From positions 248,001-312,000 of the forward strand of contig NZ_JBJDLK010000001.1 in assembly GCF_045762675.1 (NCBI RefSeq): DNA of 64,000 bases, in the 5' to 3' direction. This document shows positions 8,927 to 17,316 of this stretch, piece after piece. The first letter of the stretch is position 1, and each line of letters begins with the position of its first letter. The stretch comes from Elizabethkingia meningoseptica_A (GTDB lineage Bacteria; Bacteroidota; Bacteroidia; Flavobacteriales; Weeksellaceae). Position numbers and translations under genes: made by a program. The notes beneath the pieces were generated by a model. The model was not told the origin of the DNA, did not search any database, and was given only the letters and a program-made list of their open reading frames with translations.

Positions 8927-9418
8927 TTATTTGTTTTTCTGCTTTCTCTCTGAATCTTTTGAATTTTCCAGATAGTGTGTCTCAATCCATTTCTCACGGT
9001 TGTTGATATTGGTAAGGAAGTAATAACCTTTACGGTGACCCAGCAGCAGATTGTAAGCCAACGGGTAACTCATTGTTTTTCCTTCAAGTTTATCAAACCG
9101 TACAGAGATCGCATTGTGATTTCTTACAACGTCTCCTGAAAAAATATTTGAATATTCCTGACGTGTACTTTTATCTTCAATGATTTCGATAAGGGTAACC
9201 GCATTGTTCGGACGGAATTCCATGATATGTTTTTCGGAATGATCCGTAGAATCTTTAACCGTGATAAACTTCTTACCTTCCAGAATAAAATCATCGTAGT
9301 CTTTTCCGGAAAGTTCGTTGCCTAATCTGTCCAGTTTTTTTATAATTGCACCATAGCTCTGTGCCTGTATAAATATACCTGCAGAGATAAGCGTAAATGT
9401 CAAAAATATTTTTTTCAT
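8927..9418 (-). CDS. hypothetical secreted protein (163 aa) in the homogentisate cluster
   Basis: I do not recognise the family. Residues 1-19 form a clear signal peptide (ends IQAQ). The mature part of about 144 residues looks beta-rich in its first two thirds and ends in a Lys/Arg/Glu-rich tail (DSERKQKNK). There are no cysteines or obvious metal ligands. It lies between HPPD (40 bases upstream) and fumarylacetoacetase in the same orientation, so it is probably transcribed with the tyrosine pathway although an exported protein has no obvious step in it. Confidence 0.8.
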   Translation of the reverse strand: MKKIFLTFTLISAGIFIQAQSYGAIIKKLDRLGNELSGKDYDDFILEGKKFITVKDSTDHSEKHIMEFRPNNAVTLIEIIEDKSTRQEYSNIFSGDVVRNHNAISVRFDKLEGKTMSYPLAYNLLLGHRKGYYFLTNINNREKWIETHYLENSKDSERKQKNK

Positions 9419-9458
9419 ATTTTCATTTTAAAAGCAGAGGCAAAAACCACTCCAAACT

Positions 9459-10589
9459 TTATAAATTCCCTCTTCGGGCCTGTTCTTTTTCAAGAGCTTC
9501 AAAAAGAGCTTTGAAATTTCCGGCACCAAAGCTTTGTGCACCGTGTCTTTCAATAATTTCGAAGAACAGGGTAGGGCGGTCTTCTACAGGTTTTGTGAAT
9601 ATCTGAAGCAGGTAACCTTCTTCGTCGCAATCGATAAGAATTCCAAGATCCTGAAGTCTTTTCAGATCCTCATCAATATGACCGACCCTTTCAGGAACCA
9701 TTTCATAATAAGCTTCCGGTGGTGGTGATAAAAATTCTACACCTCTTTTTTTCAGTTCAGTTACCGTGTGGATAATATCTTTGGTTGCTACAGCGATATG
9801 CTGTACGCCTTCTCCCTCATAGAAATCAAGGTATTCTTCCACCTGAGATTTCTTTTTACCTTCAGCAGGTTCATTGATCGGGAATTTGGCATAACCATTT
9901 CCGTTAGACATTACTTTAGACATTAATGCTGAATATTCAGTATTGATCTGTTTGTCATCAAAAGAAAGAATGTTAACAAAACCCATCACTTTTTCATACC
10001 ATTCAACAGTAGGAATCATACGATCCCAGCCTACATTGCCTACACAGTGGTCTACATATAATAAACCAACTTCGGAAGGAGTATAGTCACTTTCCCATTT
10101 TTCATAACCCGGCATAAAAATACCGTTGTAGTTCTTACGCTCAACAAACATATGAACCGTTTCACCATAGGTATAGATTCCGGACATTCTTACTTCTCCG
10201 TGTTCATCGGTTAACGTAACAGGTTCAAGATAGGGTTGTGCACCTCTTGTCGTAGTCTCTTCAAATGCTTTATAAGCATCATCTACCCAAAGTGCTAATA
10301 CTTTTACACCGTCGCCGTGTTTTTTTACGTGCTCACAAACAGAACTGTCAGATCGTAATCCTGAAGTAAGAATTAAACGAATTTTACCCTGTTGAAGTAC
10401 ATAAGAAGCACGGTCACGAACTCCGGTTTCTGGTCCTGCGTAAGCCACAGATTGAAAACCAAATGCGGTTTTATAAAAATGTGCAGCTTGTTTTGCGTTT
10501 CCTACATAAAACTCAATATAGTCTGTACCATTGATGGGCAGGAAGTTTTCCGCCTGCGCAATTTTTTCGGCAAATGTTAATGTAGACAT
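9459..10589 (-). CDS. hppD: 4-hydroxyphenylpyruvate dioxygenase
   Basis: A 376-residue Fe(II) dioxygenase of the vicinal oxygen chelate fold with two barrel domains. It converts 4-hydroxyphenylpyruvate to homogentisate with loss of CO2. The three iron ligands are visible: H181 (VDHCVGNV), H264 (GVQHIAVAT) and E344 (FFEIIERHG). The C-terminal block QSFGAGNFKALFEALE is characteristic of HPPD. Length is normal. It is clustered with homogentisate dioxygenase and fumarylacetoacetase. Cytoplasmic. Confidence 0.97.
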   Translation of the reverse strand: MSTLTFAEKIAQAENFLPINGTDYIEFYVGNAKQAAHFYKTAFGFQSVAYAGPETGVRDRASYVLQQGKIRLILTSGLRSDSSVCEHVKKHGDGVKVLALWVDDAYKAFEETTTRGAQPYLEPVTLTDEHGEVRMSGIYTYGETVHMFVERKNYNGIFMPGYEKWESDYTPSEVGLLYVDHCVGNVGWDRMIPTVEWYEKVMGFVNILSFDDKQINTEYSALMSKVMSNGNGYAKFPINEPAEGKKKSQVEEYLDFYEGEGVQHIAVATKDIIHTVTELKKRGVEFLSPPPEAYYEMVPERVGHIDEDLKRLQDLGILIDCDEEGYLLQIFTKPVEDRPTLFFEIIERHGAQSFGAGNFKALFEALEKEQARRGNL

Positions 10590-10762
10590 TTTTTTTACTT
10601 TTTATTGTTAAATGCAAAATACTACTTTTTAAACAACTAACAAGTGTTAGATTTAAGATATACAAATAAACCAATACCGGAAAGAACAGAACTTTTTGAA
10701 ATTTATCCTCGTGAAGGTTTTAAACCTTTACAGGGCTTTCTGTTCGTTCATAAGGTTTTATA

Positions 10763-12040
10763 TTATATGGTACTAAATCTTTCGTGCGCAGCTCTCTCCA
10801 GCATTTCTCTGTCATCAGGGTGTGCAATATCAATAAGGGCCTTGGCTCTTTGTCTTAAATTTTTACCGTACAGGTAAGCGGTACCGTATTCGGTCACTAC
10901 ATAATGAATATGACCTCTTGTGGTGACCACTCCGGCTCCCTGCTTAAGGAACGGAACAATTCTGGGAATTCCCTTTTTGGTCCGCGAAGTAAGCGCCATA
11001 ATAGGTTTGCCGCCTTCACTAAGGGCTGCTCCTCTCATAAAGTCCATTTGCCCACCAATACCACTATACTGGTAAGTACCGATAGAATCTGCACATACCT
11101 GACCGGTAAGGTCTATTTCAATAGCAGAATTGATCGCGTGCATTTTATGGTTTTTCATAATGTTAATAGGGAAATTAACATGCTGAACATCCAGAAAAGC
11201 AATAGAAGGATTATCATCTACAAAATCATAAAGATTTTTTGTCCCGAAACAGAAACTGGTGATGCTTACATGGTCGTGAAATCCTTTGTATTTGTTGTTT
11301 ACAATATCATCTTTAATAAGATTGATAACACTATCACTTAGCATCTCCGTATGAATCCCTAAATCCTTGTGATTACTTAAGCATTTAAGAACGGCGTCGG
11401 GGATTGTTCCGATACCCATTTGCAGGGTTGCTTTGTCATCGATAAGCTCAGCAACATGCTTTCCTATCAAAGCTTCTTCCGGTCCAACTTTAGAACCATA
11501 ATCTATGGTCATCAGTTCTTCCTCATGCCATACCATCTTGGCGATTCTCTGCACATGGATCATTCCGTCACCATGAGTTCTCGGCATTTTAGGATTTACA
11601 ATCGCAATAATAGTCTTCGCTGAATCAACAGCGGATCTGGCAACATCCACAGAAGTACCAAGAGTACAATAACCGTGTTTATCCGGTGGGGAAACCGTAA
11701 TGATGGCAACATCCAGCGGTAATATATTATTCTTAAAAAGAATAGGAATTTCACTAAGGAATATAGGAACAAAATCACCTCGGTCTGAATTAACGGCTTC
11801 CCGAACGGGAGTTGATACAAACAAGGAGTTGATATGGAAATTATCTTTATATTCTGGTCTGGCAATTGCCACAGCACCCTGCTGGGTAATAGAAACCATT
11901 TCGATATCCTTAAACTGGGAGGCTTGTTTTGCGAGTTCGTTTAATAAATAATTAGGAGTACAGGCACTGCCGTGAGAAAATATTCTGTCACCACTCTTAA
12001 TAACAGATATAGCTTCCTCGGCACTTACATATTGATACAT
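10763..12040 (-). CDS. acetyl-CoA hydrolase/CoA-transferase family protein
   Basis: A 425-residue member of the acetyl-CoA hydrolase/transferase family (Cat1 / 4-hydroxybutyrate CoA-transferase group). The catalytic glutamate lies in GIHTEMLSDS (E232); FSHGSACTPNYLL near residue 21, GIGTIPDAV near 209 and GIGGQMDFMRGA are the CoA and acyl binding loops. It moves CoA between acetyl-CoA and short carboxylic acids, or hydrolyses it. It lies between homogentisate dioxygenase (25 bases) and HPPD, so it may handle acetoacetate or acetate made by the pathway. The exact acid cannot be told from sequence. Confidence 0.9.
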   Translation of the reverse strand: MYQYVSAEEAISVIKSGDRIFSHGSACTPNYLLNELAKQASQFKDIEMVSITQQGAVAIARPEYKDNFHINSLFVSTPVREAVNSDRGDFVPIFLSEIPILFKNNILPLDVAIITVSPPDKHGYCTLGTSVDVARSAVDSAKTIIAIVNPKMPRTHGDGMIHVQRIAKMVWHEEELMTIDYGSKVGPEEALIGKHVAELIDDKATLQMGIGTIPDAVLKCLSNHKDLGIHTEMLSDSVINLIKDDIVNNKYKGFHDHVSITSFCFGTKNLYDFVDDNPSIAFLDVQHVNFPINIMKNHKMHAINSAIEIDLTGQVCADSIGTYQYSGIGGQMDFMRGAALSEGGKPIMALTSRTKKGIPRIVPFLKQGAGVVTTRGHIHYVVTEYGTAYLYGKNLRQRAKALIDIAHPDDREMLERAAHERFSTI

Positions 12041-12065
12041 ATATTACTATTAATAAGTTACTATC

Positions 12066-13220
12066 TTAATCCAGCCATGAAGTTTTGTATGTTGGATCTT
12101 CTACTTTCATCGCTTCCTCTGTTAATTTCAGGGGTCTGAAAGGATCTACCATTACGGCATATTCATGGGTTTCTTTTTGTCCTATGCTGCGTTCCATGGC
12201 TCCCGGATGCGGACCATGTACAATACCACCCGGATGAAGGGTGAAATCACACAGATCGATATGATTTCTGCTCATAAAGTCACCTTCTGCATAGAAAAGC
12301 ACTTCATCGGAATCTATATTACTATGGTTATACGGAGCTGGAATAGCTAAAGGGTGATAATCGTACATTCTGGCTACAAAAGAGCAAACAACAAAGTTAT
12401 GCCCCTCAAAAGTCTGATGTACCGGAGGTGGTTGGTGAATCCGGCCTGTAATAGGCTCGAAATTCTTGATGTTAAATTTAAACGGATAGAAGTAGCCGTC
12501 CCAGCCGACAACATCGAAAGGGTGAGTAGCATAAACGAAATCCGTTATCTGATTTTCTTTTTTTACTTTTATGGTAAAGTCACCTTTTTCATTGATCGGA
12601 TCAACATGATATGGTGCTTCAATGTCTCTTTCACAGAATGGAGAATGCTCCAGCAGCTGGCCGAATTCATTTCTGTATCTCTTTGGTGTATAGATAGGGG
12701 AATGACTTTCTATAAAAAACAGGATGTTGTCTTCGTTATTAAATTCAATCTGATAAATGGTGCCACGCGGAATAATTAAATAATCGCCATAGTTGAAGTC
12801 CAGATTGCCGACAAAGGTCTTCAGGATACCTGAACCTTTTTGCACGAATAATAGCTCATCACATTCAGCATTCTTGTAAAAATATTCAGTTACAGATTTT
12901 CTGGGCTTGGCAATTCCCATTTTAAGATCATTATTAAGCATAAGAACCTTCCGGCTCTCCAAAAAATCATCCTCAGCCTGTACTTTCATCCCCTGAATTC
13001 GTCTCGGGATGATGTTTTTTTCTACAGCAATTTTAGGAGTAACATCTTTTACTCCTTTGATTTCTTTAATCTGTGTGGGTCTGTGTGTATGATACAACAG
13101 GGAAGAAATTCCGTGGAATCCTTCTGTACCAAACAGTTGTTCGTAATAGAAGCTTCCTTCTTCAGATTTGAAAATGGTATGCCTTTTTGGTGGAGTTTTT
13201 CCGTTGTGATGATATCTCAT
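12066..13220 (-). CDS. hmgA: homogentisate 1,2-dioxygenase
   Basis: A 384-residue cupin dioxygenase that opens the homogentisate ring to maleylacetoacetate using Fe(II). Recognisable blocks are PKRHTIFKSEEGSFYYEQLF at the start, GDYLIIPRGT in the N-terminal cupin, SPIYTPKRYRNEFGQLLEHS, and the metal/substrate region HNFVVCSFVARMYD and GPHPGAMERSIG. The frame is open for 33 more codons upstream, but the ATG at 13220 (MRYHHNGKTPPKRH) begins exactly where the family does, and the longer product would run through the promoter region. It is the first gene of the minus-strand tyrosine cluster, divergent from the AraC-type regulator. Confidence 0.93.
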   Translation of the reverse strand: MRYHHNGKTPPKRHTIFKSEEGSFYYEQLFGTEGFHGISSLLYHTHRPTQIKEIKGVKDVTPKIAVEKNIIPRRIQGMKVQAEDDFLESRKVLMLNNDLKMGIAKPRKSVTEYFYKNAECDELLFVQKGSGILKTFVGNLDFNYGDYLIIPRGTIYQIEFNNEDNILFFIESHSPIYTPKRYRNEFGQLLEHSPFCERDIEAPYHVDPINEKGDFTIKVKKENQITDFVYATHPFDVVGWDGYFYPFKFNIKNFEPITGRIHQPPPVHQTFEGHNFVVCSFVARMYDYHPLAIPAPYNHSNIDSDEVLFYAEGDFMSRNHIDLCDFTLHPGGIVHGPHPGAMERSIGQKETHEYAVMVDPFRPLKLTEEAMKVEDPTYKTSWLD

Positions 13221-13240
13221 ATGACAAATTGTGACTTTCT

Positions 13241-13248
13241 CAAATTTA
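13241..13248 (-). promoter_or_regulatory. candidate -7 box (TAAATTTG) ahead of hmgA
   Basis: It matches the Flavobacteriia -7 consensus TAnnTTTG and lies about 20 bases before the hmgA ATG. A second match (TATTTTTG) is at 13387-13380 on the same strand, further upstream in the 196-base divergent gap to the AraC gene. No convincing -33 TTG was seen for either. Confidence 0.4.
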
Positions 13249-13416
13249 ATCAAATTATCAGACGTAGGGAAGAAATAGCCCAAGAATATGGAATGATATA
13301 CCTCATACCATGTCAACACGTTTCTTGTAAGTAGATTATATAAATATTTGAAAAATAATTAAATAAATGAATGTTAACGCAAAAATATTTAATTTTATAT
13401 TGCAAAATTCCCTAAT

Positions 13417-14232
13417 ATGACTGAAATTTTTGATGATATTAAAAAGTTGTATGACTTTCGGAAACCATGTGAAGAATTAGCCCCGTATATAGAGTTTTTT
13501 TCAGAAACTTCTGTAGAAGCATCCCGGTATTATATTGGTACCGAGAAATTTGAGATAAAACTTTTTCCAAGTTATTGTCCCACGATATGGCTCAATTTAG
13601 GAAGCCCGTATTTATTAAAAAACGGAAAAGAGTGGAAGACGATAGATCAGTCAACAGATGTTTTTGTTCTTAGAAATGAAACAATAAAACGTGTAGCTTC
13701 TTATGATGATCATATTTTTACAATTAAATTCTATCCGGGAACTTTAAAATCTATTTTTGGAATTAATCAGCCCAAAATAACGGGAACGTCAGTTGACCTA
13801 CATGAGCTGATCCCTTTGCAGCTGTTGAAGAAGATTAAAAATCTTGGGAATTTTAATGACAGAGTAGCACTTTTGGAGCAGTTTTTTATAGAGAAGCTGA
13901 AGGAAAACAAGAATGAAAAAGAAGCTTATTATTTAGGGAATATTCAACATGCGGTTAATCTGTTTAATGCATCCGGTCTGGAAATTAAAAATAGCCAGCT
14001 TGCCGAGCAGTTGGCTTTAACAGAAAAAAGCCTGTACCGCTATTTTATTAATACCATAGGTACCAGTCCTAAAAATTATATGGCAATGATCAGGATCCGG
14101 GCAGCTTTGCCAGCTTATATAAAAGATATAAAGAATTTTACGCCTTATGAATATGGGTATTTCGACAGAAGCCATTTTTATAAAAGTGTTACAAATTTCA
14201 CGGGTGAGAAGTTAATCGGGCAGTTGAAATAA
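13417..14232 (+). CDS. AraC-family transcriptional regulator
   Basis: A 271-residue protein with an N-terminal ligand/cupin-like half (DUF6597 type, residues about 15-115) and a C-terminal double helix-turn-helix of the AraC/XylS type (residues about 165-265; LAEQLALTEKSLYRYFINTIGTSPKNYMAMIRI followed by YGYFDRSHFYKSVTNFTGE). It binds DNA and probably senses a small molecule. It is divergent from hmgA across a 196-base gap, a normal arrangement for a regulator of the tyrosine-catabolic operon; that target is inference. Confidence 0.9.
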   Translation: MTEIFDDIKKLYDFRKPCEELAPYIEFFSETSVEASRYYIGTEKFEIKLFPSYCPTIWLNLGSPYLLKNGKEWKTIDQSTDVFVLRNETIKRVASYDDHIFTIKFYPGTLKSIFGINQPKITGTSVDLHELIPLQLLKKIKNLGNFNDRVALLEQFFIEKLKENKNEKEAYYLGNIQHAVNLFNASGLEIKNSQLAEQLALTEKSLYRYFINTIGTSPKNYMAMIRIRAALPAYIKDIKNFTPYEYGYFDRSHFYKSVTNFTGEKLIGQLK

Positions 14233-14247
14233 ATTGTCCGATTTTTA
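14214..14247 (+). terminator. intrinsic terminator overlapping the end of the AraC gene
   Basis: The stem AATCGGGCA / TGTCCGATT (one G-U pair) spans the TAA stop codon, followed by a T run. It separates the regulator from the next hydrolase. Confidence 0.6.
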
Positions 14248-14292
14248 CTTTTTAATCTTTTGTGATTCCGTTTTCTTTACAAAAAAATTAAA

Positions 14293-15723
14293 ATGAAATT
14301 TTTAATCCTACTTTTTTTATTCTTTTTGCTTCCATCCCATTTGGTTGATGCCCAGAGGAGCTATGAAGCTAAAATTGAATGGACAGCCTGTCCTGTGAAA
14401 ATCGGAGAAGGTGTTGTTGCGAAATGCGGAAAGCTGGTTGTCCCCGAGAACAGAAAAAAAATCAAAGGAAACCAGGTAAAGATTCCTTTTATTTATGTCA
14501 GAAGACCAGAACAGGATTCTGTGAAAAATATTTCTCTTTTCACAACAGGAGGTCCCGGATATAGTACCATTGTGAATATTAATCAGATTAATGCTACCTC
14601 AGGATTTTTAAAATACGGAGGTTTTATTGCTTTTGATCAGCGCGGAACCCAAAAATCAGATCCGGAACTTAACTGTCCGGAAATAGATGAAGCTGTAAAG
14701 AAATCATACCGTGAAACTCTTTCAAAAGATGATCTGACATTGCAGGCTGTTAAACAATGTCGTGAAAGACTGAGTAAAAAGGGAATTGATCTTTCCGCAT
14801 ATAATACAACGGAAAGTGCCGCGGATATTAATGATCTTAGAAAAGCATTGCATATAGAAGCGCTGAATCTTGTCGGGATTTCATATAGTGGCGGTTTAAT
14901 GCTTACTGTGGCGAGGAATCATCCTGAAGGAGTGAAATTAATGATACTGAATTCACCGTTGCCAACATTTGTAAATTATGAAGAACACGGGTTGTATAAT
15001 ATAAATGAGGCATTGGATAATATATTTTCAAAGTATAGTATGGAAACCGGAGGTGGAGATCTAAAGAAAAAATTTCAACAATATTTTACAGGAATTACAG
15101 GAAAGCGCTTTACAATTAATTATACAGAAAAAGCAACAGGTAAAACATTTCCTGTACAATATGGGAAATCTGAACTGCTGGATATTATTATCAACCGTAT
15201 GAATGAATCTCAGTTACCAGCACTTCCCGGTATCATTGACCAAATTATCAGTGGTAAACATGAGATGGTAAAAGAAGTATTGGATCAGGCATTTGAAGGT
15301 AATCCCGGTTATGCTCTGGGAATGCGCTACTCAGTATATTGCAGCGGCCAGATTGCGTATGCCGACCCTAAATTAATTGATAAGCAAACAGAAAAAATGC
15401 CGTGGTTTTCAGGTTATGCATTTAATAACGTGAATCGTAAAATATGCAGCTACTGGAAAGTACAGGCAGAACCTCCGGTAATAAAAACACCAGTTAAATC
15501 TGATATTCCTGCATTGCTTTCAGCAGGAGAGATCGATCCTTGGTGCAGGGCTTCCTACAACCGGTTAATTAAAAATGCAATGCCTAACAGTCAGATGCTT
15601 TTGGTTCACAAGCGTGGCCATGGTACAGGCTTTGTTGTTGACGGAGTAGATTATCTGGAGTTATTTATGAAAAATCCTAAACAGCAATTAAAAGCTGTTT
15701 CCAAAAATGTAGAGATAGAATAA
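14293..15723 (+). CDS. secreted alpha/beta hydrolase with TAP-like C-terminus
   Basis: A 476-residue protein with a signal peptide (residues 1-20) and an alpha/beta-hydrolase fold of the tripeptidyl/prolyl aminopeptidase type. The oxyanion motif TTGGPGYS is near residue 84, the nucleophile is S199 in GISYSGG, the acid is in GEIDPWC and the base His in KRGHGTGF, both in the TAP-like C-terminal domain. FDQRGTQKS near residue 114 is typical of the family. Likely an exported peptidase or esterase that trims amino acids from peptides. Flanked by terminators, so transcribed alone. Confidence 0.9.
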   Translation: MKFLILLFLFFLLPSHLVDAQRSYEAKIEWTACPVKIGEGVVAKCGKLVVPENRKKIKGNQVKIPFIYVRRPEQDSVKNISLFTTGGPGYSTIVNINQINATSGFLKYGGFIAFDQRGTQKSDPELNCPEIDEAVKKSYRETLSKDDLTLQAVKQCRERLSKKGIDLSAYNTTESAADINDLRKALHIEALNLVGISYSGGLMLTVARNHPEGVKLMILNSPLPTFVNYEEHGLYNINEALDNIFSKYSMETGGGDLKKKFQQYFTGITGKRFTINYTEKATGKTFPVQYGKSELLDIIINRMNESQLPALPGIIDQIISGKHEMVKEVLDQAFEGNPGYALGMRYSVYCSGQIAYADPKLIDKQTEKMPWFSGYAFNNVNRKICSYWKVQAEPPVIKTPVKSDIPALLSAGEIDPWCRASYNRLIKNAMPNSQMLLVHKRGHGTGFVVDGVDYLELFMKNPKQQLKAVSKNVEIE

Positions 15724-15743
15724 GAAAAATATTTAGGGTAAAT

Positions 15744-15777
15744 AAAAGCCGGTTTAAAAGTAAAACCGGCTTTTATT
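15744..15777 (+). terminator. intrinsic terminator after the TAP-like hydrolase
   Basis: The 12-bp stem AAAAGCCGGTTT / AAACCGGCTTTT with a 7-base loop, followed by T-rich sequence, 20 bases after the stop codon. Confidence 0.85.
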
Positions 15778-15786
15778 TATTCATCG

Positions 15787-15894
15787 GATCCTGTTAAGAT
15801 TTCCAATGTTTACTACAAGGACTTTCCATATACGCTGGGAATTGCTCAAAAGGCAGATATTCTCTCCCAATTAGTATTAACCCGGATAAAATAA
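15787..15894 (+). pseudogene. possible coding remnant of 35 codons without a start
   Basis: In the plus frame from 15787 there is a coding-looking stretch (begins DPVKISNVYYKDFPYT, continues LGIAQKADILSQLVLTRIK, then TAA) with no start codon. Its composition is less AT-rich than the intergenic DNA around it. I could not assign it to a family. It may be the tail of a lost gene, next to an inverted repeat at 15901-15953. Confidence 0.3.
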
Positions 15895-15900
15895 GAAAAC

Positions 15901-15953
15901 TGGACACAGATTTTAAAAATTGTCAAACTGAAAAAAAATCTGTACTTTGTCCA
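15901..15953. repeat. imperfect inverted repeat, TGGACA-CAGATTTT arms
   Basis: TGGACACAGATTTT at 15901-15914 is matched inverted by AAAATCTG (15935-15942) and TGTCCA (15948-15953), with a 5-base insertion between the two blocks. TGGACA-type ends resemble IS3-like termini, so it could be a miniature element or the scar of one; a regulatory hairpin upstream of the next lipoprotein gene is equally possible. Confidence 0.5.
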
Positions 15954-15993
15954 CACTTTTTTTCTATTAGTGGGGATTATAACATAAAATCAT

Positions 15994-17208
15994 ATGAATA
16001 AAATTTTATTTTTCTTTACACTACTCTCAATTGTATTCAGTTGCAGATCTGGTGATTCTAATAATTTGAATGAAAACCCAACGGACCCAAAAACAGATTT
16101 GAAATTTAAATTATCATATAAAACGTCTATAGATAATTTAGAGATTAGACAGATGATAAAAACAAAAGATAATCATTACGTTGCAATAGTATTTTCGGAA
16201 GATTATCATGTTATGAAATTTGATTCAAACTTTAATGTTGTTTGGAATAAAGTTTATGGGGGAAGTAAAAGAGATTATGCAGAAAGTATAATTGAAGACT
16301 CACAAGGAAATTTACTTGTTATAGGTGAATCAGAATCAACAAATGGAAACATTGAGAAGAATAATGGTGATTTTGATATTTTTCTAATTAAGCTTAATGC
16401 AGATGGGGACCTTATTTGGGGTAAAAATTATGGTGGAAGTGGCTATGAAGGTCTAAGCCAAGATAATACGATTGTTGAAGCAGAAAATGGAAATTTTATT
16501 TTTATTGGCTATACTTCTTCGTCTGATTTTAATGTTTCAAAGAATAACGGCGGTTATGATGTCTGGGTTTCAAAAGTTGATAATAATGGGAATCTGATAA
16601 AACAAAAAACATTTGGTGGTAGCAATGATGATTTCGGTAGAAAGATTGTTAAACTAAATAATAATTTTATTATAACTATAAAAAGCAATTCGTCTAATAA
16701 TGATTTTACACAAATTGGTAATTGGGTAGCATGTATGGATGCAGAATTAAATATTATATGGAAAAAAAATACCCAAGGAGTTAATTCAGGGAGCGTTACT
16801 ATTAATAATAACGAAATCTTTCTGGTAAATGCTAATTTTACAAGCTATGAATTAACTAAGTTGGATTCAAACGGAAATATAACAAAAAGTTCCTCAATAA
16901 ATTTCTCTGCCCAAAGTCAAAAGCAACCATTTGCAAATCAAATTATAAGCTCTGGCGATGGAGGTTTATTTATTATTGGTGACTTAGGTAATGGTAATGA
17001 GCAAGATGCTATAGTATTTAAAACTAATAAAAATTTTGAAAAAGTAGCTGATAATTTTATTTTTGGAAATAGTTTTGATAAATCAAGATCAATATTTCCT
17101 ATTCAGGCTAATAAATTTCTTTATGTTATTAATTCTTCATCTACTAATCTGCAAACTCCACTTTCAGGGAAAATGTCTTCAATCATTACCGAGATTAGTG
17201 AAGAATAA
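15994..17208 (+). CDS. repeat-containing lipoprotein, predicted beta-propeller
   Basis: A 404-residue lipoprotein: a lipoprotein signal peptide ends IVFSC with Cys17. The mature part has internal repeats of about 50-55 residues carrying WNKVYGGS, WGKNYGGSG and KQKTFGGSND, each followed by a stretch like GNLLVIGES or GNFIFIGYTSS, then DIFLIKLNADGD or DVWVSKVDNNGN. This pattern is typical of Bacteroidetes surface proteins annotated as SBBP/kelch-like propellers. It is very Asn-rich (about 13 percent by eye). The function is unknown; it is probably an outer-membrane-anchored binding protein. It is monocistronic. Confidence 0.85.
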   Translation: MNKILFFFTLLSIVFSCRSGDSNNLNENPTDPKTDLKFKLSYKTSIDNLEIRQMIKTKDNHYVAIVFSEDYHVMKFDSNFNVVWNKVYGGSKRDYAESIIEDSQGNLLVIGESESTNGNIEKNNGDFDIFLIKLNADGDLIWGKNYGGSGYEGLSQDNTIVEAENGNFIFIGYTSSSDFNVSKNNGGYDVWVSKVDNNGNLIKQKTFGGSNDDFGRKIVKLNNNFIITIKSNSSNNDFTQIGNWVACMDAELNIIWKKNTQGVNSGSVTINNNEIFLVNANFTSYELTKLDSNGNITKSSSINFSAQSQKQPFANQIISSGDGGLFIIGDLGNGNEQDAIVFKTNKNFEKVADNFIFGNSFDKSRSIFPIQANKFLYVINSSSTNLQTPLSGKMSSIITEISEE

Positions 17209-17261
17209 AAAACTGTAATATATTACTCTGCTTTCTGAATTCTTATTGAATCAAAATATTA

Positions 17262-17295
17262 AAAACGCCCTGATTCAAATGAATCAGGGCGTTAG
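17262..17295 (-). terminator. intrinsic terminator for mpl
   Basis: A perfect 13-bp stem AACGCCCTGATTC / GAATCAGGGCGTT with a 4-base loop. On the minus strand it is followed by TTTTTAAT, so it mainly ends the mpl transcript; the plus-strand exit has few T residues. Confidence 0.85.
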
Positions 17296-17316
17296 TATAT
17301 GTACTATAAGGCACAT

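Noticed and set aside
10644..11341. Two plus-strand open frames of 77 and 145 residues
   Set aside because: They overlap the minus-strand CoA-transferase and have no coding character; the minus-strand gene has the catalytic Glu motif.
12066..13319. Longer 417-residue version of homogentisate dioxygenase
   Set aside because: The extra 33 codons run into the promoter region and do not match the family; MRYHHNGKTPPKRH at 13220 is the natural start.
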